This document shows, one piece after another, positions 16,052 to 22,812 of a DNA stretch of 45,760 bases. Source of the stretch: Polaromonas sp. (GTDB lineage: Bacteria; Pseudomonadota; Gammaproteobacteria; Burkholderiales; Burkholderiaceae_C); the NCBI GenBank assembly GCA_025363315.1, contig JANYED010000283.1, forward strand, positions 1 to 45,760, written 5' to 3'. Every line of letters begins with the position of its first letter. The stretch's first letter is position 1. A model generated the notes under the pieces. It was not told the DNA's origin. It ran no database searches and worked only from the letters and a program-made list of their open reading frames with translations. The position numbers and the translations under genes are program-made.

Positions 16052-17401
16052 TTAGCGGACACGCTTGCTAAGCCATTCTTCTAAATAATGGATATTGGTG
16101 CCACCATCCATGAACTTGGCGTCCACCATCAGCTCGCGGTGCAGCGCAATATTGGTGTTGATGCCTTCAACCACCGTCTCGGCCAGTGCCGTGCGCATGC
16201 GCGCCAAGGCTTGTTCGCGGTTATCGCCATGCACGATGATTTTGCCGATCATGGAGTCATAGTTAGGCGGTACAAAATAATTGGCGTAAATGTGCGAATC
16301 AACCCGCACGCCAGGCCCGCCCGGGGTGTGCCAGGTGGTGATGCGGCCTGGTGACGGCGTGAATTTGTAAGGGTCTTCCGCATTGATGCGGCATTCAATC
16401 GAGTGGCCCTTGATCTGGATGTCACGCTGCACAAACGGCAGGCGCTCGCCCGCAGCCACCATGATTTGCGTACGTACCACGTCAACGCCTGTAACCCATT
16501 CCGTGACCGGGTGCTCCACCTGCACGCGGGTGTTCATCTCGATGAAGTAAAACTCGCCGTTTTCAAACAAAAACTCAAACGTACCCGCACCGCGGTAGCC
16601 AATTTTCTTAACTGCGGTCACGCAACGCTCTCCAATACGCTCAATCAGCTTGCGCGGAATTCCCGGAGCGGGTGCTTCTTCAATAACTTTTTGGTGGCGG
16701 CGCTGCATTGAGCAATCACGCTCACCGAGCCAGACCGCATTTTTATGCTGATCGGCCATGATTTGAATTTCAATGTGCCGCGGGTTCTGGAGAAACTTCT
16801 CCATGTACACCTCAGGGTTGCCAAATGCAGCACCCGCTTCGGCCTTGGTGGTTTGCACCGCGTGCAGCAGTGCTGCCTCGGTGTGTACCACGCGCATGCC
16901 GCGCCCACCACCGCCTCCGGCGGCTTTGATGATGACCGGATAACCAACCTGTTTGGCGGTGCGTTTGATGATGGCCGCGTCATCAGGCAGCGCCCCTTCG
17001 GAGCCAGGCACACAGGGCACGCCTGCCTTGATCATGGTTTGTTTGGCCGACACCTTGTCGCCCATGATGCGAATTGACTCTGGCGTGGGACCAATAAATT
17101 TGAAACCGCTTTTTTCAACCCGTTCGGCAAAATCAGCGTTTTCGCTCAAAAAACCATAACCAGGGTGAATCGCCTCGGCATCGGTCACTTCAGCCGCCGA
17201 AATAATAGCCGGCATGTTCAGGTAGCTGTCTTTGGACGGCGCTGGGCCAATGCACACCGACTCATCGGCCAGCTTGATGTATTTGGCGTCGCGGTCGGCT
17301 TCTGAATACACCATCACCGCCTTGATGCCCAGTTCACGGCAAGCGCGCTGGATGCGCAGGGCGATCTCGCCGCGGTTTGCTATCAGTATTTTTTTAAACA
17401 T
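16052..17401 (-). CDS. accC: Acetyl-CoA carboxylase biotin carboxylase subunit
   Basis: ATP-dependent carboxylation of the biotin on AccB, the first half-reaction of acetyl-CoA carboxylase. The 449 residues match the E. coli length. Motifs include the N-terminal [17 protein letters not shown], the glycine-rich ATP-grasp loop [28 protein letters not shown], and the catalytic region [30 protein letters not shown] 17401 is preferred because MFKKIL is the conserved N-terminus; an upstream in-frame start would overlap the accB stop. It begins 20 bp after accB ends. Confidence 0.98.
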   Translation of the reverse strand: MFKKILIANRGEIALRIQRACRELGIKAVMVYSEADRDAKYIKLADESVCIGPAPSKDSYLNMPAIISAAEVTDAEAIHPGYGFLSENADFAERVEKSGFKFIGPTPESIRIMGDKVSAKQTMIKAGVPCVPGSEGALPDDAAIIKRTAKQVGYPVIIKAAGGGGGRGMRVVHTEAALLHAVQTTKAEAGAAFGNPEVYMEKFLQNPRHIEIQIMADQHKNAVWLGERDCSMQRRHQKVIEEAPAPGIPRKLIERIGERCVTAVKKIGYRGAGTFEFLFENGEFYFIEMNTRVQVEHPVTEWVTGVDVVRTQIMVAAGERLPFVQRDIQIKGHSIECRINAEDPYKFTPSPGRITTWHTPGGPGVRVDSHIYANYFVPPNYDSMIGKIIVHGDNREQALARMRTALAETVVEGINTNIALHRELMVDAKFMDGGTNIHYLEEWLSKRVR

Positions 17402-17421
17402 GCCCACATCCGGTTTGCGGA

Positions 17422-17871
17422 TCAATCGATCAGGAACAACGGCTGTCCATATTCGACTGCCTGACCGTTTTCACACTGTATCTTGCTGACCGTTCCGGAC
17501 TTGTCGGCTTCGATTTCATTGAGGATTTTCATCGCTTCAATGATGCAGATGGTGTCGCCCTCCTTCACAACATCACCGACCTCAACGAACGGTTTGGCCC
17601 CTGGGCTGGCCGAGCGGTAAAAGGTACCGACCATTGGCGATTTGACAGCGTGCCGGGTGTCTGCGACTAACGCCGCTTCTGCCAATGGCGCCGCTGACAG
17701 GGGTGCAGCAATTGGCAGAGGCGCTATCGCCACAGCAGGCTGCTGGGTGACAAGCGGTGCACCGCTGGCCTTCACGATGCGTACCTTGCCCTCGGCTTCA
17801 GTGATTTCGAGTTCAGACACATTGGAGTCCGACACCAGATCAATCAGGGTTTTGAGTTTTCTTAAGTCCAT
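17422..17871 (-). CDS. accB: Biotin carboxyl carrier protein of acetyl-CoA carboxylase
   Basis: Carries biotin between AccC and the AccAD carboxyltransferase. The 149 residues have an N-terminal dimer/assembly region ([23 protein letters not shown]), an Ala/Pro-rich flexible linker (about 38-70) and a biotinyl domain with the modified Lys115 in EAMKILNEI. The ribosome binding site GCAGGAG lies just upstream of the ATG on the minus strand. Upstream, 281 bp separate it from the tlpA-like gene. Confidence 0.98.
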   Translation of the reverse strand: MDLRKLKTLIDLVSDSNVSELEITEAEGKVRIVKASGAPLVTQQPAVAIAPLPIAAPLSAAPLAEAALVADTRHAVKSPMVGTFYRSASPGAKPFVEVGDVVKEGDTICIIEAMKILNEIEADKSGTVSKIQCENGQAVEYGQPLFLID

Positions 17872-18152
17872 GTGTGTCTCCTGCGAGGATGAAGGTGAAA
17901 CACCGAGCAGTGCATGCTATCTGCCTGCTTTGTACGTTTACTCTGCTCTTTCGAGCTTTAAAGCAGATAAAAGAGGCTTTTTTTCTAATGCACTCACCGT
18001 TCGCTTACCCAATAAAAACGCTGAGTGTACTCCAAGCTGAAACGTATTCCAGCATCAAAAGTGATTTAAAACCAGCGAAAAGCTTTGGGAAATAACCCGA
18101 ATTAACAGCAAAAAGTAAATTTTAAGCCTTATTTAGCTACAAATACCGGATG
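17872..18152. other. 281-bp gap between the tlpA-like gene and accB
   Basis: AT-richer than its surroundings and without a convincing ORF, RNA or repeat on either strand. It must contain the accB promoter, but no -35/-10 pair stands out. In several Burkholderiales I recall aroQ (3-dehydroquinate dehydratase) lying directly before accB; it is absent here. Confidence 0.5.
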
Positions 18153-18686
18153 TTACTTGGATTGCACCCACTGCAACAGATCTTCTTTCGACACTTTTCC
18201 GGTTTTGCGGTGCAGCAGCGCATCAGATGCGCTGAATACGGCGGTGAATGGCAGGCTGCCAGACAGGTTGCCCAGCGATTTGCTCAACTCAGTACCGTTC
18301 AGCCCGGCCATACCGACTGCAAGGCTCAACGGCTTGGCCTGCAGCCACTTGCGCACAGCGCTCGGCTGGTCAACTGCCAAGCCCAGCACCTGCCAGCCTT
18401 TGGTTTTTTGCTGCTGATAAAACGCATCCAGCAACGGCAGCTCCTCAACACAAGGGGGGCACCAGGTGGCCCAAAAGTTCAGCAACAACGGCTTGCCGCG
18501 AAAACTGCTCATGGGCTGGGGTTGGCCGTCAGGTGTGTCAAAACTCATCGCCCACAGTGCGTCCTGGGCAGCGCTGGTTTGCCCAGCCGTGAGTTTCTGC
18601 GGCTCGTGCTTGAACCACGCGGCGCCCACGCCCGCCAACCCAGCGGCGGCGGCTGCACCTATATAAAGTAAGTTTCTTCTGTCCAT
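18153..18686 (-). CDS. TlpA/ResA-type thioredoxin-fold reductase
   Basis: A 177-residue protein with a twin-arginine-free N-terminal hydrophobic anchor (LLYIGAAAAAGLAGVGAAWF), so probably membrane-tethered and facing the periplasm. The thioredoxin active site is WCPPC (Cys76, Cys79) within GKPLLLNFWATWCPPCVEELPLL, and the cis-proline region is LPFTAVF. TlpA/ResA proteins keep periplasmic thiols reduced, often for cytochrome c maturation. It lies 3 bp after the unknown gene upstream, so the two are probably co-transcribed. Confidence 0.9.
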   Translation of the reverse strand: MDRRNLLYIGAAAAAGLAGVGAAWFKHEPQKLTAGQTSAAQDALWAMSFDTPDGQPQPMSSFRGKPLLLNFWATWCPPCVEELPLLDAFYQQQKTKGWQVLGLAVDQPSAVRKWLQAKPLSLAVGMAGLNGTELSKSLGNLSGSLPFTAVFSASDALLHRKTGKVSKEDLLQWVQSK

Positions 18687-18689
18687 AAT

Positions 18690-19286
18690 TCAGACTTTAG
18701 CTTCTTTGACCACGAGCTTTTCAACCGCTGCAACATCCCCACGCGGCTTGCGGCCCTTGGCATCTGGCTTGAGTGCACCGCGCAGATCGTCATGGTCGTA
18801 CACCATGAAGTGCACACCGATGTTTTCATTAAGCGGCTTGCAAAGGCCGCTCAAGCTCAGCGCCTCGACTTTGCCGCCGGTAAACCCGGTCACCGTGCGC
18901 GGTTCGTAGTCCACGTTGTGTTCAATCAGCGCGATTTCAGCCGATTTCGGGTCGTCGCAGAACAGCTGGATGTAAATGTCAGACAGCCGCGTTGCGGTGC
19001 CGTGCCACACCGCCCCAGCCAAATGCGGCCTGAAGTTCACCATGCGCTGCATCCAAACCAGCGCCAGCGCGCGTAGCGCCGCCAGCTCGGTCGGCTGGGT
19101 ATCGGCGCAAAACACCGAAATATATTCAATGACGGCGTCTTCAAGTTCCGCGTTGTCAGGCAGCTCGGCGCGAGCAGGCAACCCCATCTGCTTGACGGCC
19201 CGCCGCTTGGCCGGGCCATATTCAAGGCCTTCTTCAACCACCAGGGCTGCGGCGGTGGCGGCTATTTCAGATTTGAGGGTGGTCAT
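18690..19286 (-). CDS. Conserved protein of unknown function
   Basis: A 198-residue soluble protein with no signal peptide, membrane segment or catalytic motif that I recognise. Composition is mixed alpha/beta, with notable segments LEDAVIEYISVFCADTQPTELAALRALALVWMQ and IALIEHNVDYEPRTVTGF, and a basic C-terminal tail. ATG 19286 is chosen. It is divergent from mpl (77 bp apart) and followed by the tlpA-like gene after 3 bp. I would not assign a function; a link to mpl is suggested only by the shared promoter region. Confidence 0.75.
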   Translation of the reverse strand: MTTLKSEIAATAAALVVEEGLEYGPAKRRAVKQMGLPARAELPDNAELEDAVIEYISVFCADTQPTELAALRALALVWMQRMVNFRPHLAGAVWHGTATRLSDIYIQLFCDDPKSAEIALIEHNVDYEPRTVTGFTGGKVEALSLSGLCKPLNENIGVHFMVYDHDDLRGALKPDAKGRKPRGDVAAVEKLVVKEAKV

Positions 19287-19363
19287 CCTGGGGTGCGTAC
19301 AAAAGCGATGTGTACAGTTTAGGTGAGTCGCCAAACCCGCCCATTGACTCCTAGAATAAGCCG

Positions 19364-20812
19364 ATGCACATACACATACTCGGAATTTGCGGCACCTTCA
19401 TGGGCGGCTTGGCTGCGCTGGCGGTGGAGGCTGGGCACAAAGTGACGGGCTGCGACACGGGGGTGTACCCGCCGATGAGTGACCAGCTTCGCGCCTTGGG
19501 CATTGACTTGGTGGAGGGTTATGGCGCGGATCAATTGGCTTTTAATCCTGATGTGTTTGTGGTGGGCAATGTGGTGTCGCGCGCGCATCTGGCTGATGGA
19601 ACACCCAAATACCCATTAATGGAAGCGATTTTGAACGCTGGCCTGCCCTACACCAGCGGTCCGCAGTGGCTCAGCGGCCATGTGCTGCACCACCCGACGC
19701 ACCATGCCACCGGACCGCGCCACGTGCTGGCGGTAGCGGGCACACACGGCAAAACCACCACCACGGCGATGCTGACCTGGGTTCTGGAGTGCGCAGGCTT
19801 GCAACCCGGCTTTCTGGTCGGCGGCGTACCGCTGAATTTCGGCGTGTCGGCTCGTTTAGGCGCGGGCAACACGTTTGTGATCGAAGCAGACGAATACGAC
19901 ACCGCGTTTTTCGACAAGCGCAGCAAGTTTGTGCACTACCGCCCGCGCACGGCGATTTTGAACAACCTGGAATTCGACCACGCCGATATTTTTGACAACC
20001 TGGCAGCGATTGAACGGCAGTTTCACCACCTGGTGCGCACCGTGCCATCAACAGGCCGGGTGGTGGTCAATGCGACTGAAGAAAGCCTGGAGCGGGTGCT
20101 GGCCCAGGGCTGCTGGAGTGAGCAGGTACTCTTTGGCAAAGCGTGGGCCAATAAAGCGGGGTTTACGGCCAACGGCGAGCCGGGCGACTTCACCGTGCTC
20201 AAAGCGGGCAAGGTTGTGGCGCGCGTTCAATGGGGCGTGAGCGGCGTGCACAATCAGCTCAATGCGCTTGCAGCGATAGCCGCTGCCGAGCATGTCGGCG
20301 TTGACCCGCAAACCGCTGCCGACGCATTGGCCAGCTTTCAAAACGTCAAGCGCCGGATGGAAGTCAGGGGCGTCGTCAGCAAAAGCGGCGGCGACATCAC
20401 CCATGGCGACTCTGGCGCCATCACTATTTACGACGACTTTGCCCACCACCCGACCGCCATTCACACCACGATAGACGGCCTGCGCCGGCAGCTTAATGCC
20501 GCGGGTAAAGCGGCAGACCGGATACTGGCCGTGTTTGAGCCGCGCAGCAACACCATGAAGCTGGGCAGCATGACGGCCCAGCTGCCGCGCGCCCTGGAGG
20601 CGGCCGACATTGCGTTTTGCCACGCCGGCGGCCTGGACTGGGACGCGCGCGAGGCTCTAGCCCCGATGGTGGACCGGGCACATGTGGCCGACACGATTGA
20701 AGAGCTGGTCAAACATGTGAAAGCCGCAGCCAGGGGCGGCGACCACATCCTCTGTATGAGCAACGGCGGCTTTGGCGGCGTGCATGCCAAGTTGCTGGCA
20801 GCGCTGGCCTGA
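19364..20812 (+). CDS. mpl: UDP-N-acetylmuramate:L-alanyl-gamma-D-glutamyl-meso-diaminopimelate ligase
   Basis: Murein peptide ligase: it joins the recycled tripeptide to UDP-MurNAc, bypassing MurC, MurD and MurE. The 482 residues show the Mur ligase order: N-terminal Rossmann-like domain starting MHIHILGICGTFMGGLA (the CGTFM variant separates Mpl from MurC), ATP-binding loop GTHGKTT (126-132), VIEADEYDTAFFDKRSKFVHY, LNNLEFDHADIF, and the C-terminal domain with YDDFAHHPTAI. It works in the same recycling route as AmpD in this window. Confidence 0.96.
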   Translation: MHIHILGICGTFMGGLAALAVEAGHKVTGCDTGVYPPMSDQLRALGIDLVEGYGADQLAFNPDVFVVGNVVSRAHLADGTPKYPLMEAILNAGLPYTSGPQWLSGHVLHHPTHHATGPRHVLAVAGTHGKTTTTAMLTWVLECAGLQPGFLVGGVPLNFGVSARLGAGNTFVIEADEYDTAFFDKRSKFVHYRPRTAILNNLEFDHADIFDNLAAIERQFHHLVRTVPSTGRVVVNATEESLERVLAQGCWSEQVLFGKAWANKAGFTANGEPGDFTVLKAGKVVARVQWGVSGVHNQLNALAAIAAAEHVGVDPQTAADALASFQNVKRRMEVRGVVSKSGGDITHGDSGAITIYDDFAHHPTAIHTTIDGLRRQLNAAGKAADRILAVFEPRSNTMKLGSMTAQLPRALEAADIAFCHAGGLDWDAREALAPMVDRAHVADTIEELVKHVKAAARGGDHILCMSNGGFGGVHAKLLAALA

Positions 20813-20840
20813 ACCGAACTGACTTGGCACCCTGCAGCCG

Positions 20841-20887
20841 CTATTAATTCAGGAGCTGCTCGCGCAAGTATCTACTGGCCTGAAGGC
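20841..20887 (-). repeat. Dispersed repeat family 1, left copy of an inverted pair
   Basis: The 26 bp at 20841-20866 (CTATTAATTCAGGAGCTGCT then CGCGCA) match the reverse complement of 21022-21047 at 25 of 26 positions; weaker similarity extends inward to about 20887. With its partner it makes a large imperfect palindrome just after mpl. Confidence 0.85.
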
Positions 20888-21000
20888 CATTTTGATAGGT
20901 AAAAACGGCCCGAAAAGCGCAAACATTGCCGTTTCAGGCTGACGGTGCTTCTAAAACACTTTCAACACTTCAAAAACCGGTGTTTTCAGGTGCTAAATCT

Positions 21001-21047
21001 GGCTCTAACCCAATAGATGCCTGCGCGAGCAGCTCCTGAAATAATAG
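21001..21047 (+). repeat. Dispersed repeat family 1, right copy of an inverted pair
   Basis: Reads GGCTCTAACCCAATAGATGC, then CTGCGCGAGCAGCTCCTGAA and ATAATAG. The same unit, in the same orientation, is found at 32341-32388 (identical GAGCAGCTCCTGAA). The 113 bp between the two arms (20888-21000) contains further short inverted stretches but no ORF. Confidence 0.85.
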
Positions 21048-21056
21048 CATTCAGGC

Positions 21057-21368
21057 TCAGTAACTGATGCTCAACGCCGCCACATCCACATGCACCACCA
21101 GCTTGCCCAACGCCGCGCTGGCGGCCCGGGCAAACTCGAGGGCAAACTTGGGCTCCGCAAACCTGGCTGGCCCGGCGGCTTGCGCCACCACCACAACTTT
21201 GTCAGCCGTCAGCAGTTTGCCGGTGGGCCGCAGCGGCTCGCAGCCCATTTGGGTGAACAGGTCGTCCAGCCACCAGCGGGCCACGTCAATTGGCATGGAC
21301 TGCACTTCGTTCAGGTCAATTCGCAATGGTGATGCGCCCTTAAAGGTAATGCTGACTTCGCTGCGCAT
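21057..21368 (-). CDS. Small protein of unknown function downstream of aroG
   Basis: A 103-residue soluble protein (MRSEVSITFKGASPLRIDLNEVQSMPIDVARWWLDDLFTQMG... split here for brevity of motif) with a C-terminal half rich in alanine (FALEFARAASAALGKLVVHVDV). No known domain is recognised. It lies 93 bp downstream of aroG on the same strand and ends only 10 bp from the inverted repeat pair. The start is supported by ATG at 21368; no strong ribosome binding site is visible. Coding status rests on the open frame and even composition. Confidence 0.6.
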   Translation of the reverse strand: MRSEVSITFKGASPLRIDLNEVQSMPIDVARWWLDDLFTQMGCEPLRPTGKLLTADKVVVVAQAAGPARFAEPKFALEFARAASAALGKLVVHVDVAALSISY

Positions 21369-21461
21369 GATGACTCCAGACTGTTGGGCTCCATTGATGG
21401 TCTGCGAAACAGCCCCTGGCGGGCAATTCTCGCAAACCCTCTGAAGGACGGACGGTAATTG

Positions 21462-22574
21462 CTAGCCCGCCCGCCTTGCCTCGACAGCTTTGGACAGCAC
21501 GTCCAGCACCTGAAGCGAATCGTCCCACGACAGGCACGCATCGGTGATGCTTTTGCCGTATTCGAGCGCCTTGGCGTCGTCTTTGCCAGGGGTGAATTTT
21601 TGCGCGCCGGCGTTCAGGTGGCTTTCCACCATCAGGCCAAACACCTGTTTGGACCCGCCGCTGACCTGCCCTGCGATGTCGCGTGCCACTTCCAGCTGCT
21701 TTTCATGCTGTTTTGAAGAGTTGGCGTGGCTGCAGTCGACCATCAGCGTGGCGGGCAGCTTGGCGGCAGCCAGCTCTTTGCAGGCAGCTGCGACGCTGGA
21801 TGCGTCGTAGTTGGGCGTTTTGCCGCCGCGCAAAATCACGTGGCAGTCGGGGTTGCCGTTGGTCTGCACCACCGCGACCTGGCCGTTTTTATGCACCGAC
21901 AAAAAGTGATGACCGCGCGATGCGGACTGAATCGCGTCGGTGGCGATGCGGATATTGCCGTCGGTGCCGTTTTTAAAGCCAATCGGCGCAGACAGGCCAG
22001 AGGCCAGCTCGCGGTGCACCTGACTTTCCGTCGTGCGCGCGCCAATCGCGCCCCAAGCAATCAAATCGCCAATGTACTGAGGCGAGATCACGTCTAAAAA
22101 CTCACTGCCCGCAGGCAAGCCCAGGCGGTTGATGTCGATCAAAAGTTGCCGTGCCATACGAAGGCCTTCGTCGATGCGGTAGGTTTCGTCCAGGTAGGGG
22201 TCATTGATCAAGCCCTTCCAGCCGACGGTGGTGCGGGGCTTTTCAAAGTACACGCGCATCACGATCTCTAACGTACCAGCGTACTTTTTGCGCTGCTCCA
22301 CCAGGCGGCGCGCGTACTCTAGCGCAGCGGCAGGGTCGTGTATCGAACACGGCCCAATTACCACCAGCAGCCGGTCGTCTGTACCCGCGATGATGTTGTG
22401 AACGTTTTTGCGAGTGTTGGTGATCAGCGACTCAACGGGCGTGCCCTGAATCGGGAAAAAACGGATCAGATGCTCTGGCGGTGGTAACACGGTGATGTCC
22501 TTGATGCGTTCGTCGTCGGTTTGGCTGGTTTTATCGACGGGCGCATACCAGGTGGTAGTGGCTGAATTGGGCAT
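21462..22574 (-). CDS. aroG: 3-deoxy-7-phosphoheptulonate (DAHP) synthase, class I
   Basis: Condenses phosphoenolpyruvate and erythrose 4-phosphate in the first step of the shikimate pathway to Phe, Tyr and Trp. The 370 residues fit the AroF/G/H class. Motifs seen: LLVVIGPCSIHDPAAALEYA, MRVYFEKPRTTVGWKGLINDP (PEP and phosphate site), GARTTESQVHRELASGLSAPIGFKNGTDG, and MVDCSHANSSK with a metal-site cysteine and histidine. ATG 22574 is used; a GTG lies one codon earlier. AAGGAAA on the minus strand serves as ribosome binding site. Its 177-nt leader carries an aromatic-rich leader peptide and an intrinsic terminator, so expression is probably set by attenuation. Which amino acid inhibits the enzyme cannot be read from sequence; the symbol aroG is by similarity. 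Confidence 0.95.
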   Translation of the reverse strand: MPNSATTTWYAPVDKTSQTDDERIKDITVLPPPEHLIRFFPIQGTPVESLITNTRKNVHNIIAGTDDRLLVVIGPCSIHDPAAALEYARRLVEQRKKYAGTLEIVMRVYFEKPRTTVGWKGLINDPYLDETYRIDEGLRMARQLLIDINRLGLPAGSEFLDVISPQYIGDLIAWGAIGARTTESQVHRELASGLSAPIGFKNGTDGNIRIATDAIQSASRGHHFLSVHKNGQVAVVQTNGNPDCHVILRGGKTPNYDASSVAAACKELAAAKLPATLMVDCSHANSSKQHEKQLEVARDIAGQVSGGSKQVFGLMVESHLNAGAQKFTPGKDDAKALEYGKSITDACLSWDDSLQVLDVLSKAVEARRAG

Positions 22575-22621
22575 CACGGGTTTCCTTTTTTATAAAACTG
22601 AAAATCAAAAGTTAATGAGGC

Positions 22622-22652
22622 AAAAAAAAACCGCCGGGTGTCCGGCGGTTTT
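22622..22652 (-). terminator. Intrinsic terminator in the aroG leader (attenuator)
   Basis: On the minus strand, AAAACCGCCGG, loop ACAC, CCGGCGGTTTT: a perfect 11-bp stem followed by a run of nine U in all. It lies after the leader peptide ORF and 48 bp before the aroG start. Its 5' arm ACCGCCGG (22649 to 22642) can instead pair with CTGGCGGU at 22702 to 22695 inside the leader ORF, giving an 8-bp antiterminator with one G-U pair. It may also act as the end of tldD transcripts. Confidence 0.9.
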
Positions 22653-22676
22653 AAAGATTTGAGCGTTTTTTAGAAG

Positions 22677-22751
22677 TTACGCAAAATTTTCTCTACCGCC
22701 AGGGGCGCTTGAGAACCAGAAGTAACCGAAATAAAACGATGCTTTGTGCAT
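22677..22751 (-). CDS. Aromatic amino acid leader peptide of aroG
   Basis: A 24-codon ORF with ATG at 22751 and stop TAA at 22679-22677. Codons 6-13 are Phe-Tyr-Phe-Gly-Tyr-Phe-Trp-Phe: seven aromatic residues in eight, covering all three products of the pathway that aroG opens. The remaining codons (S-S-A-P-G-G-R-E-N-F-A) are ordinary; the CCT-GGC-GGT block just after the aromatic run forms the antiterminator strand. A ribosome stalled on the aromatic codons would leave that block free. No strong Shine-Dalgarno sequence precedes the ATG, the one weak point. Too short for routine gene finders. Confidence 0.82.
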   Translation of the reverse strand: MHKASFYFGYFWFSSAPGGRENFA

Positions 22752-22784
22752 GAGACGGAATGTAGCACAGGTTAAAAAGTAGTC

Positions 22785-22812
22785 AGTATTAAGCCGTACC
22801 GCCCACCGTCAA
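22785..22812 (-). promoter_or_regulatory. Candidate promoter of the aroG leader
   Basis: Minus-strand -35 TTGACG (22812-22807) and -10 AATACT (22790-22785) with a 16-bp spacer, overlapping the tldD stop codon. Transcription would begin near 22778, about 27 nt before the leader ATG. The -10 matches the consensus at four of six positions, so this is only a candidate. Confidence 0.4.

Noticed and set aside
17874-18095. A 73-codon plus-strand ORF in the tlpA-accB gap
   Set aside because: Antisense to the accB leader, no ribosome binding site, no family-like features.
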